Below are positions 41,718-49,400 of a stretch of 64,000 nucleotides of DNA, piece by piece. Below the pieces are notes generated by a model. The model was not told where the DNA came from and did not search any database. It saw only the letters and a list, made by a program, of their open reading frames with translations. Where the stretch lies: contig NZ_CAKPYE010000004.1 in assembly GCF_934202705.1 (NCBI RefSeq), positions 1-64,000 on the forward strand, given 5' to 3'. The position numbers and the translations under genes are program-made. This DNA comes from an uncultured Limosilactobacillus sp. GTDB lineage: Bacteria > Bacillota > Bacilli > Lactobacillales > Lactobacillaceae. The stretch's first letter is position 1. Every line of letters starts with the position of its first letter.

Positions 41718-42683
41718 ATGGATATTTTTGAACAACTAGCAAGTGATTTAAAGGGCAAGAATCGGACAATCGTCTTTCCAGAAGGGGACGATGAACGGAT
41801 TATGGGAGCAGCAGTGCGACTCCATAATGACGGCATTCTCCAACCAATTTTACTAGGCAATGCCCAGAAGTTAGCACAAGTTGCTGAAAACCACGGCTGG
41901 AATTTAGCGGGAATCCAAACAATTGACCCGATGACTTATGATAAGCAGGAAATGCATGATGCACTTTTAGCGCGACGCAAAGGTAAGAACACTTCAGAAC
42001 AAGTTGATCAGATGCTACAAGATGTGAGTTACTTTGCGACGATGCTGGTTTACATGGGAAAGGTAGACGGCATGGTTTCTGGTGCTGTCCACGCGACTGG
42101 TGATACAGTGCGGCCAGCCTTACAAATTATTAAGACGAAGCCCGGAACGAAACGAATTAGTGGTGCGTTTATTATGCAAAAGGGGTCCGAACGATATGTG
42201 TTTGCTGACTGTGCAATTAACATTGAATTAGATGCATCAACGATGGCAGAAGTTGCCATCGAGAGTGCGCATACCGCAAAGTTATTTGGCTTAGATCCAA
42301 AAGTTGCGATGCTGAGTTTCTCCACGAAGGGGTCGGCAAAAGGGGATATGGTAACGAAAGTCGCCGATGCAACCCGCCTTGTTCATGAACAAGCCCCAGA
42401 ACTGGTCGTAGATGGTGAATTACAATTTGATGCAGCTTTTGTTCCATCCGTTGGTGAATTGAAAGCTCCTGAGTCTAATGTGGCTGGACAAGCGAATGTG
42501 TTTGTTTTCCCAAGCTTGGAAGCTGGTAACATTGGTTACAAGATTGCTCAACGTTTTGGCGGCTTCGAAGCAGTTGGTCCCATTCTTCAAGGATTGAATG
42601 CTCCCGTGGCGGATCTTTCCCGTGGAACGAATGAAGATGAAGTATACAAAGTTGCCGTAATTACAGCAGCCCAGGTTGATTAA
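41718..42683 (+). CDS. pta: Phosphate acetyltransferase
   Basis: A 321-residue enzyme interconverting acetyl-CoA and acetyl phosphate. It links central metabolism to acetate/ethanol formation and to the acetyl-phosphate pool. Family blocks include GKNRTIVFPEGDDERIMGAAVRL at the start, MVSGAVHATGDTVRPALQIIKTKPGTKRISGAFIMQ in the middle and SPSVGELKAPES-like and FPSLEAGNIGYKIAQRFG at the end. AAGGAGGGAA precedes the ATG. It heads pta-tsaE-GNAT, with no gap or small overlaps. Confidence 0.97.
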   Translation: MDIFEQLASDLKGKNRTIVFPEGDDERIMGAAVRLHNDGILQPILLGNAQKLAQVAENHGWNLAGIQTIDPMTYDKQEMHDALLARRKGKNTSEQVDQMLQDVSYFATMLVYMGKVDGMVSGAVHATGDTVRPALQIIKTKPGTKRISGAFIMQKGSERYVFADCAINIELDASTMAEVAIESAHTAKLFGLDPKVAMLSFSTKGSAKGDMVTKVADATRLVHEQAPELVVDGELQFDAAFVPSVGELKAPESNVAGQANVFVFPSLEAGNIGYKIAQRFGGFEAVGPILQGLNAPVADLSRGTNEDEVYKVAVITAAQVD

Positions 42684-42684
42684 T

Positions 42685-43137
42685 ATGAAAAAGTTTACAT
42701 TAAATAATCGTCAAGAAACCATTAGCTTGGGTCAACGACTGGCACCAATGCTACAAGCGGGTGATGTCATTGTTTTGAATGGTGATCTTGGTGCTGGCAA
42801 AACGACTTTTACAAAAGGAATTGCTAAGGGACTGGGAATTAGTGAAATCATTAAGAGTCCAACATTTACCATCATTCGTGAATACCTTGATGGTCGGTTG
42901 CCACTGTACCATATGGATGCCTATCGTCTAGAAGAAGGTGGCGCTGAGGATCTCGGCCTTGATGAATATTTTGATGGTGATGGGGTGAGTGTTGTTGAGT
43001 GGGCGCAATTTGCTGAAGATGAGCTGCCAGATAACTTCTTGGCAGTTACTTTTCGTCGGACAGATGACGAAAATAGCCGAATTTTAACGTTTGATCCTCG
43101 TGGTGATCATTTTAAAACAATGGTGGCATCCCTATGA
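42685..43137 (+). CDS. tsaE: tRNA t6A modification ATPase TsaE
   Basis: A 150-residue P-loop ATPase that cycles the TsaBD complex making N6-threonylcarbamoyladenosine at A37 of ANN-decoding tRNAs. Walker A GDLGAGKT is at residues 33-40. KSPTFTIIREY, LYHMDAYRL and VVEWAQFAED are family motifs. ATG 42685 is next to the pta stop; a TTG nine bases earlier lies inside pta. It is followed by a GNAT gene overlapping by 4 nt. Confidence 0.95.
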   Translation: MKKFTLNNRQETISLGQRLAPMLQAGDVIVLNGDLGAGKTTFTKGIAKGLGISEIIKSPTFTIIREYLDGRLPLYHMDAYRLEEGGAEDLGLDEYFDGDGVSVVEWAQFAEDELPDNFLAVTFRRTDDENSRILTFDPRGDHFKTMVASL

Positions 43138-43640
43138 GTGGTCAAAATGAGATTACGCTAAAGGTAGCAGAGCCGAGGGACGCTCAAGGCACTTTAAAAC
43201 TATTACAACAGATTAATCAAGAAACGAACGTAGTTATGATTGACCACTTGGGATCATTAACGATTGCAGATGAGCAGGATTATTTGCATGAAATTAATTT
43301 ACGGAGTGATTGTTTGGTTTTGCTGGCCGTTCAAAATGAACGACCAGTTGGAATTGTGACGGTCACTAAAATTGATGAAGAAGCAAATGCTGGTGAATTG
43401 GGAATTGCAGTTTTAAAACAGTTATGGTCGCAAGGAATTGGTACAATGTTGGTTAATGAGGCTACCTACTGGTTTAAAAACTATAGTTCTTTAGACCACC
43501 TTGTACTGGATGTGTTTAAAAATAATCAGCGGGCACTAACTTTATACCGTAAAACTGGGTTTGTTCAAACCAGTACAGCTTCGCGCGAAGATAGTTGTGG
43601 TAAACAACAGTCTGTGATTTTAATGGAATATCAAAATTAA
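43134..43640 (+). CDS. GNAT-family N-acetyltransferase
   Basis: A 168-residue acetyl-CoA-dependent acyltransferase fold. The acetyl-CoA loop is the segment GIAVLKQLWSQGIGTMLVNEATYWF, with the Q/R-x-x-G-x-G/A pattern QGIGTM. A second block LDVFKNNQRALTLYRKTGFV follows. Substrate unknown. In many Firmicutes rimI, which acetylates ribosomal protein S18, follows tsaE/tsaB; this protein is longer and not clearly RimI. It overlaps the tsaE stop by ATGA and ends at a strong terminator. Confidence 0.85.
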   Translation: MSGQNEITLKVAEPRDAQGTLKLLQQINQETNVVMIDHLGSLTIADEQDYLHEINLRSDCLVLLAVQNERPVGIVTVTKIDEEANAGELGIAVLKQLWSQGIGTMLVNEATYWFKNYSSLDHLVLDVFKNNQRALTLYRKTGFVQTSTASREDSCGKQQSVILMEYQN

Positions 43641-43642
43641 AA

Positions 43643-43690
43643 AATCCAGCCAACGTTAATTACGATCAATTAACGTTGGCTGGATTGAAT
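43643..43690. terminator. Bidirectional terminator after the GNAT gene
   Basis: An almost perfect 19-bp stem (AATCCAGCCAACGTTAATT with its complement) and flanking A/T runs, between convergent genes. Confidence 0.92.
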
Positions 43691-43693
43691 TTT

Positions 43694-44230
43694 TTAACCG
43701 ATCATTTTAATAAAAGGTTTGAGTTGTGCAGGACCGAAGTGAACAGCTTGATTAATGAGAATATCAGCACATGCTTGTGCATCATCAAGGGCATTGTGAT
43801 GGTGATTTAGCTCAATGTGCAAAGCATCAGCAACAGTATTTAATTTATGATTAGGCAGTTGTGGTAATAATTTTTGACTCGTTCGTAAAGTATCGAGGGT
43901 TTGATATGCCGGTGGATTGATCCCATAATGTTGTAAAGTATTCTTTAACACGCTATTATCAAATGTCGCATTATGGGCAATTACTAGTTTATCCGGTGCA
44001 TAGAATGGTGCAATATGTTGCCACACTTCCGGAAAAGTGGGTGCATTGACAACGTCTCGTTCGTGGATGCCATGGATTTGGATGTTTCGCCAACTAAATG
44101 GCGTTTGTGGGTTAATCAAGGAGTAAAATTCGTCAACAATTCGGTTATTGCGGACAATGGCTAATGATAGTGAACAAGCACTGAACCTTTTAGGACTTGC
44201 TGTTTCAAAGTCCATCGCGATAAAATTCAA
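43694..44230 (-). CDS. DnaQ-like 3'-5' exonuclease
   Basis: A 178-residue DEDDh exonuclease of the DNA polymerase III epsilon type. Motif I is IAMDFETAS at residues 4-12. Motif II includes LVIAHNATFDNSVL. Motif III is HNALDDAQACADIL. The distal residues IQIHGIHERDV are typical of the family. It stands alone rather than fused to polC, so it may act in repair or RNA degradation. It is divergent from murB, whose promoter lies just upstream. Confidence 0.9.
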   Translation of the reverse strand: MNFIAMDFETASPKRFSACSLSLAIVRNNRIVDEFYSLINPQTPFSWRNIQIHGIHERDVVNAPTFPEVWQHIAPFYAPDKLVIAHNATFDNSVLKNTLQHYGINPPAYQTLDTLRTSQKLLPQLPNHKLNTVADALHIELNHHHNALDDAQACADILINQAVHFGPAQLKPFIKMIG

Positions 44231-44278
44231 ATTAAAGTTACCTCCGATCAGTAATCTGAATGATTTTAAATCTGATTC

Positions 44279-44284
44279 TATAAT
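44279..44284 (+). promoter_or_regulatory. -10 element before murB
   Basis: TATAAT lies 40 nt before the murB ATG. The hexamer 17 nt upstream (CTGAAT) is a weak -35. Confidence 0.45.
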
Positions 44285-44324
44285 GATACAATATTTAATA
44301 TCAATAGATAAAGGGACGACAAAA

Positions 44325-45221
44325 ATGATTGAAAATATCAGAACACATTTTCCAGAAATTAATATCCAACAGGATCAACCATTATCCAAGTATACATTTA
44401 CACATACTGGAGGGCCGGCAGACTGGCTTGCCTTTCCGAAGAATGTTGATGAAGTTCGTCAATTAGTAGCTTTCGCACACCAACAGGCGATTCCCGTGAC
44501 TGTCCTTGGTAATGCTAGTAATTTAATTGTTAAGGATGGTGGAATTGCCGGATTAGTGCTAATTATGACGGATATGAAATCGATTGCGGTTCATGGTCAG
44601 ACAGTTACTGCTGATGCAGGGGCTGCATATATCGATGTTACTAAAGTTGCGCGTGATCATTCGTTAAGCGGCATTGAATTTGCTGCCGGCATCCCTGGAA
44701 GTGTTGGTGGGGCAATCTTTATGAATGCTGGAGCATACGGTGGTGAAACTAAAAATGTGGTTTCTAAAGCTACGGTAATGGATCGTGATGGTAAAATCTT
44801 TGAGTTGGATAATCAAAATTTGGATTTTGGTTATCGGCACAGTGCGGTGCAGACACAAAATCTCATTGTCTTATCGGCTGATTTTGTTTTACAGCCTGGA
44901 ACTTTTGCAACTATTAAGCATGAAATGGATGATTTAAACGCGCGGCGAGCAGCTAAACAGCCACTAGATTTACCATCTTGTGGAAGTGTGTTTAAACGAC
45001 CAGTAGGTTATTTTGCTGGTAAACTTATTCATGATGCCGGTTTGCAAGGCTATACATCCGGTGGTGCACAGGTTTCTAAGAAACATGCTGGTTTTATTGT
45101 AAATATTAATCATGGGACAGCAACTGACTACTTAAATGTGATTCATCATGTTCAAGCGACGGTTAAAGAAAAATTTGGTGTTGATTTAGAAACTGAAGTT
45201 CGCATTATTGGTCGGGATTAG
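44325..45221 (+). CDS. murB: UDP-N-acetylenolpyruvoylglucosamine reductase
   Basis: A 298-residue FAD enzyme reducing the enolpyruvyl group to give UDP-MurNAc. The FAD-binding region has THTGGPADWLAFPKN and VTVLGNASNLIVKDGG. The substrate segment GIEFAAGIPGSVGGAIFMNAGAYGGE is present. The C-terminal signature CGSVFKRPVGYFAGKLIHDAGLQGYTSGGAQVSKKHAGFIVN includes the catalytic Ser. Type II MurB by size. ATG 44325 follows AAGGGACGA; the longer frame from 44148 overlaps the divergent exonuclease gene and promoter. Confidence 0.97.
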   Translation: MIENIRTHFPEINIQQDQPLSKYTFTHTGGPADWLAFPKNVDEVRQLVAFAHQQAIPVTVLGNASNLIVKDGGIAGLVLIMTDMKSIAVHGQTVTADAGAAYIDVTKVARDHSLSGIEFAAGIPGSVGGAIFMNAGAYGGETKNVVSKATVMDRDGKIFELDNQNLDFGYRHSAVQTQNLIVLSADFVLQPGTFATIKHEMDDLNARRAAKQPLDLPSCGSVFKRPVGYFAGKLIHDAGLQGYTSGGAQVSKKHAGFIVNINHGTATDYLNVIHHVQATVKEKFGVDLETEVRIIGRD

Positions 45222-45232
45222 TAAATTACATC

Positions 45233-45280
45233 AAAATAAGCATCCTTTAGGTCAATGTAAGACCAAGGATGCTTATTTTT
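45233..45280. terminator. Bidirectional terminator after murB
   Basis: AAAATAAGCATCCTT-GGTC pairs with GACC-GGATGCTTATTTTT, between convergent genes. Confidence 0.88.
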
Positions 45281-45947
45281 AATTGCGGAGCACTAATAAA
45301 AGATGGACAAACCAACAAATGATTAATTGTAGGATGGTTAAAATCGCAATAAACTGACATGCATTCCAGGTCATTGCAGCTAAGATTTGGCGCCAAAACC
45401 AGCTGGGAGTAATAAGCATATAGATGGAATGTAATCGTAAAAAACGACCAATATAAATCCCAATACTTGAACAAGTCGTAAAGACAACCATTAGTAGATA
45501 CCGAAGTTGCGGAAGCTTGGGAGCAATGACCCGGGCGATGAGACTACTAGTGTTGAGTAGTTCGAGTGAACCAATTAGAACACAACAAAAGGCACTGATA
45601 ATCATAATGGCGAAGATGAGCCAGATGGATGGTGTCGATTTTAAAATACCACTGACATCGGTGTGTGGATGGAGCCAGGAAAGATGGAATAGATCGGTCA
45701 AGACATATGGCGCATTGGGATAAAAGAGTAGCCAAATTAGCGATGAAAGCCAAAAGAGCAGTGAACGACGATCGGCTAATTTGGGTAAGTGAAAACTAAT
45801 TTCAATTGGTAGATAACCAAGAAAAGTGTTGAAAGCCATAAAATTATAGGGAGCTTTCATCACCACTTTTAAAAAGATAATCCAGAGAAAAAAGAACCAA
45901 CGAAGTTGCCATCGGTAAGAAATATGAGCGATTTGAATGATGATCAC
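45279..45947 (-). CDS. DUF1361 membrane protein
   Basis: A 222-residue integral membrane protein with about six hydrophobic segments. It carries the family's signature WLLFYPNAPYVLTDLFHL near residues 72-89 and FLGYLPIEISF near 43-53. Function unknown. It is divergent from cdaA, leaving 128 nt with the cdaA promoter. Confidence 0.85.
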   Translation of the reverse strand: MIIIQIAHISYRWQLRWFFFLWIIFLKVVMKAPYNFMAFNTFLGYLPIEISFHLPKLADRRSLLFWLSSLIWLLFYPNAPYVLTDLFHLSWLHPHTDVSGILKSTPSIWLIFAIMIISAFCCVLIGSLELLNTSSLIARVIAPKLPQLRYLLMVVFTTCSSIGIYIGRFLRLHSIYMLITPSWFWRQILAAMTWNACQFIAILTILQLIICWFVHLLLVLRN

Positions 45948-46014
45948 GTCCTTTTAATATCATAGTAATTATTATAACGGACTTTCTGCTCATTAGTAGC
46001 CATTTTGCTACTAA

Positions 46015-46042
46015 TTGCGCTTGGGGGTGAAGATGATATAAT
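46015..46042 (+). promoter_or_regulatory. Promoter of cdaA operon
   Basis: TTGCGC, 16 nt, TATAAT, with TGA before the -10 (TGATATAAT at 46034-46042). Confidence 0.65.
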
Positions 46043-46075
46043 TAAACGGTAGTTTAGGATCGGAGGGTTAGTTCA

Positions 46076-46924
46076 ATGCAAACAATCGCTACTTTACTAA
46101 CGTGGCGAAACTTGATTAACTTAATCGATATCCTAGTAATCTGGTTTTTAATTTATGAGTTAATTATGCTCATTCGGGGAACACGGGCCATTCAGCTTTT
46201 TAAAGGAATTCTTGTGATTCTTTTTATCAAATTAGTTAGTTGGTATATTGGGCTGAGTACTGTTTCCTGGTTAATGGACCAGGTAATTAACTGGGGTGTG
46301 ATTGCGATTGTCGTAATTTTCCAGCCAGAAATTCGACGTGGCCTTGAGCATTTGGGAAGGGGTACGCTTTTTGCGCGGAATCGAACGGCAAATGAGCAAG
46401 AAAAAGAGATGATTAAGCAACTCGATCAAGCGATTCAATATATGTCGAAACGACGAATAGGTGCTTTAATCAGCATTCAAATGGATACTGGATTGGAAGA
46501 ATATATTGAAACGGGAATTCCAATGGATGCCGACATTACAGGCGCATTGTTAATCAATACGTTTATTCCTAATACGCCATTACATGATGGTGCTGTGATT
46601 ATCAAGGACAATCGAATTGCGGTTGCTGCTGCTTACTTACCATTATCCGACAGCAAACTCATCCCAAAGGAATTAGGTACCCGCCATCGAGCGGCAGTTG
46701 GCATTAGTGAAGTCACTGATGCATTGACAATTGTTATTTCTGAGGAAACTGGTGAAGTATCAATTACAAAGGATAATGAATTGCTACGTAATATGTCACA
46801 AAAAGATTACTTGAAATTCATGCGTGCTCATCTATATAAAAAGGAAGAGCATAAAGATCATGGATTATTCGGTTACTTATTGACTAAGATCCATTGGCAA
46901 GGAGGGAAGCATAGTGAACGGTAA
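46076..46924 (+). CDS. cdaA: Diadenylate cyclase CdaA
   Basis: A 282-residue membrane-bound enzyme making c-di-AMP from two ATP. Three membrane helices span about residues 10-85. The DAC domain follows, with catalytic DGA at 171-173 (LHDGAVII) and RHR in GTRHRAAVGISE at 201-212. Its known regulators CdaR and GlmM are encoded next, with an 11-nt overlap to cdaR. c-di-AMP controls potassium and osmolyte uptake and is essential in most Firmicutes. KimA at 1136 is a likely target. Confidence 0.97.
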   Translation: MQTIATLLTWRNLINLIDILVIWFLIYELIMLIRGTRAIQLFKGILVILFIKLVSWYIGLSTVSWLMDQVINWGVIAIVVIFQPEIRRGLEHLGRGTLFARNRTANEQEKEMIKQLDQAIQYMSKRRIGALISIQMDTGLEEYIETGIPMDADITGALLINTFIPNTPLHDGAVIIKDNRIAVAAAYLPLSDSKLIPKELGTRHRAAVGISEVTDALTIVISEETGEVSITKDNELLRNMSQKDYLKFMRAHLYKKEEHKDHGLFGYLLTKIHWQGGKHSER

Positions 46925-47756
46925 AAAGGGTTCATTCTTTGGCAGCGTTTGGTTTATGCGAATTGCTTCATTAATTTTGGCAATTTTCCTCTTTATGTAT
47001 GTCAATAGTGACAAAAATGGCTTTTTACGTCAAACAACCCGTGGATCGGGAAGCGGTAATGCGCTTATGTCCAACAAAACGATGGCTGTGCGGATGCCAC
47101 TGGAATTAAAAATGAATTCACAAAAGTACGTGGTGACCGGCTATCCACAATACGTTAAAGTACGGGTTTCTGGTCCTTCTGCAATGGTAACTACAGTTTC
47201 TAATACCCAAAACTTTAAAGTGTATGCTGACTTAACAAAGTTGGGCGTCGGGTCGCATACGGTCACTCTTAAAGAGAGTGGGCTCAATTCAGAGTTGCGT
47301 TCGTACATTAAGCCAAAGCAAATTAAGGTTAATATTCAACCACGTAGTACAATCACTGCACCAGTGAGTGTTCGCTTGAATTCAAAGTCAGTCGATGGTA
47401 ATTACCACGTTGGGACGCCACGACCAGCGATGAAGACAGTCCAGATTACCGGTGCGCGGAACCAAGTTAAACGGGTAACACGGGTAATTGCATACGTAGA
47501 TGTACCAAGAGATGCTCATACGAACTTTAGTCGGCAGGTTACACTGCAGGCAGTTGATAAGAAGGGACGGACGGTTAATGTGGTAGTAATGCCAAGTTCC
47601 ATTAATGTTGACGTGCCCATTACAGGTCAGGGAAATACTAATCAAACAAGCTCTTCCAGTAGTAGCGAGAGTGCTAATTCCGGCAATAATAGTAAAGACA
47701 ATAGCAGTTCATCAAGCAGTGAAAGTTCATCAAGCAGCGCAAACAATAATGACTAA
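46914..47756 (+). CDS. cdaR: YbbR-domain protein CdaR
   Basis: A 280-residue regulator of CdaA. An N-terminal membrane anchor (about residues 11-28) precedes extracytoplasmic YbbR repeats (about 55-240), recognisable from blocks such as YVVTGYPQYVKVRVSGPSAMV and YHVGTPRPAMKTVQITGARNQV. The last ~37 residues are a Ser/Asn-rich low-complexity tail, probably a flexible surface linker. The GTG start overlaps the end of cdaA, with AGGAGGG upstream. Confidence 0.93.
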   Translation: MNGKKGSFFGSVWFMRIASLILAIFLFMYVNSDKNGFLRQTTRGSGSGNALMSNKTMAVRMPLELKMNSQKYVVTGYPQYVKVRVSGPSAMVTTVSNTQNFKVYADLTKLGVGSHTVTLKESGLNSELRSYIKPKQIKVNIQPRSTITAPVSVRLNSKSVDGNYHVGTPRPAMKTVQITGARNQVKRVTRVIAYVDVPRDAHTNFSRQVTLQAVDKKGRTVNVVVMPSSINVDVPITGQGNTNQTSSSSSSESANSGNNSKDNSSSSSSESSSSSANNND

Positions 47757-47783
47757 TTACTAATTGAGATAGGAGATAGACGA

Positions 47784-49136
47784 ATGAAGTTAAAATATTT
47801 TGGAACAGATGGTATTCGTGGAGTAGCCAATCAAGACTTAAGTCCTGAATTAGCATTTCGTGTTGGACGTGCAGGTGGGTACGTACTAACTCGACACTCT
47901 GAACGCAAGCGCCCACAGGTGCTGGTATCACGGGACACCCGGATTTCAGGTCAAATGTTGGAAAATGCCTTAGTTGCTGGATTACTTTCTGTAGGAATTG
48001 AAGTCCTGCGCTTGGGCGTTGTAACAACTCCCGGGGTGGCCTATTTAGTACGCGCCCAAGAGGCAGATGCTGGAGTAATGATTACTGCATCTCATAACCC
48101 CATTCAATACAATGGGATTAAGTATTTTGGCAGTGATGGATTTAAACTTTCTGATGAATTAGAATACGAAATCGAGCAGATTTTGGATGCTCCAACTGAT
48201 GATTTGCCCCGTCCTTCTGATGATGGATTAGGAATAGTTGAGGATTATAAAGAAGGCGCACTGAAATACACTTCATTTCTTGAACAAACCATTTCAACGG
48301 AATTAACTGGTCTGAAAGTGGTTGTTGATGCAGCCAATGGTGCTACGAGTGATTTTGTATCGAACCTCTTTGCTGATGTGGAAGTTGACTTTGTACCGAT
48401 TAATGATCAGCCAGACGGGTTAAACACCAACTTAAATTGTGGATCAACTCATCCTGAAGGTCTCCAAAAAGCCGTTGTTGATAATCAGGCTGATTTAGGC
48501 ATTGCCTTTGATGGAGATGGTGACCGGTGCATTGCGGTTGATGCCGAGGGTAAAATTGTTGATGGCGATAAGATTATGTATATTTGTGGTAAGAACATGG
48601 ATGAAAATGGCCGCTTGAAGAAGGATACGGTTGTAACGACGGTGATGAGTAATCTTGGAATGTATAAGGCATTGGAAGCTCACGGCATGAAGAGCGTAAA
48701 AACCAAGGTTGGCGATCGGTATGTCGTTGAGGAAATGCTCAAGAATGGCTATAATCTCGGTGGTGAACAATCTGGCCATATCATCTTTTTAGATCACAAT
48801 ACAACGGGGGATGGGATGTTAACGGCATTGCAGCTGCTCCAAGTAATGAAAGTCACTGGTAAAAGCTTGGCAGAATTAGCGGCAGATGTTACAACTTATC
48901 CACAAGAATTAGTTAATATTCGAGTTGCTGATAAGCAGGCAGCAATGAAGAATGAGCAACTTCTTGCGGTAATTAAAGAAGTGGAAAATGAAATGAATGG
49001 TGATGGGCGAGTCCTTGTCCGGCCAAGTGGGACAGAACCATTATTACGGATTATGGCCGAAGCACCAACAAAAGAAGCAGTCCATGATTTTGTCATGAAA
49101 ATTGCTAATGTAGCAAAAGCTGAATTAGAAGTTTAA
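47784..49136 (+). CDS. glmM: Phosphoglucosamine mutase
   Basis: A 450-residue enzyme converting glucosamine-6-phosphate to glucosamine-1-phosphate for peptidoglycan precursors. The catalytic serine lies in ITASHNPIQYNGIKYF at residue 103. The metal loop is AFDGDGDRCIAVD, the sugar loop GGEQSGHI and the phosphate-binding RPSGTEPLLRIM. It starts MKLKYFGTDGIRGVAN. In other Firmicutes GlmM binds CdaA and lowers c-di-AMP synthesis. Its substrate comes from GlmS encoded next. Confidence 0.98.
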   Translation: MKLKYFGTDGIRGVANQDLSPELAFRVGRAGGYVLTRHSERKRPQVLVSRDTRISGQMLENALVAGLLSVGIEVLRLGVVTTPGVAYLVRAQEADAGVMITASHNPIQYNGIKYFGSDGFKLSDELEYEIEQILDAPTDDLPRPSDDGLGIVEDYKEGALKYTSFLEQTISTELTGLKVVVDAANGATSDFVSNLFADVEVDFVPINDQPDGLNTNLNCGSTHPEGLQKAVVDNQADLGIAFDGDGDRCIAVDAEGKIVDGDKIMYICGKNMDENGRLKKDTVVTTVMSNLGMYKALEAHGMKSVKTKVGDRYVVEEMLKNGYNLGGEQSGHIIFLDHNTTGDGMLTALQLLQVMKVTGKSLAELAADVTTYPQELVNIRVADKQAAMKNEQLLAVIKEVENEMNGDGRVLVRPSGTEPLLRIMAEAPTKEAVHDFVMKIANVAKAELEV

Positions 49137-49142
49137 AATAAT

Positions 49143-49183
49143 TGCCTTCAGGAATGGCTGCGGCTGATTCTGGAGGCTTTTTA
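49143..49183 (+). terminator. Terminator after glmM
   Basis: GCCTtCAGgAAT pairs with ATTCTGgAGGC, followed by five T residues. Confidence 0.8.
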
Positions 49184-49279
49184 ATATGCTAATTTAAAAG
49201 TGGAAAAAGAAATGAAAACTTCAGTAAATCAAGCTAATGATAATCGCTTAACATTATAGACCAATATTGATCGAAAACA

Positions 49280-49308
49280 TTGACAATCCATGTGAATGTC
49301 TTTACTAT
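49280..49308 (+). promoter_or_regulatory. Promoter of glmS
   Basis: Consensus TTGACA, 17-nt spacer, TACTAT. The leader is about 85 nt. Confidence 0.75.
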
Positions 49309-49336
49309 ATTATTATTGTCTAAACGATGACAGATG

Positions 49337-49366
49337 AATTGGATAGGAAAGTTATCTATACCAATT
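49337..49366 (+). promoter_or_regulatory. Hairpin in the glmS leader
   Basis: AATTGG-ATAG pairs with CTAT-CCAATT (one-base bulge, 9-nt loop). It ends 34 nt before the ATG. I see no glmS ribozyme core; the role is unknown. Confidence 0.4.
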
Positions 49367-49400
49367 TATGGAATTTTAATTTAAAGGATGGAACATAATT

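Noticed and set aside
49185..49400. glmS ribozyme
   Set aside because: I could not find a plausible ribozyme core; only one simple hairpin is visible.
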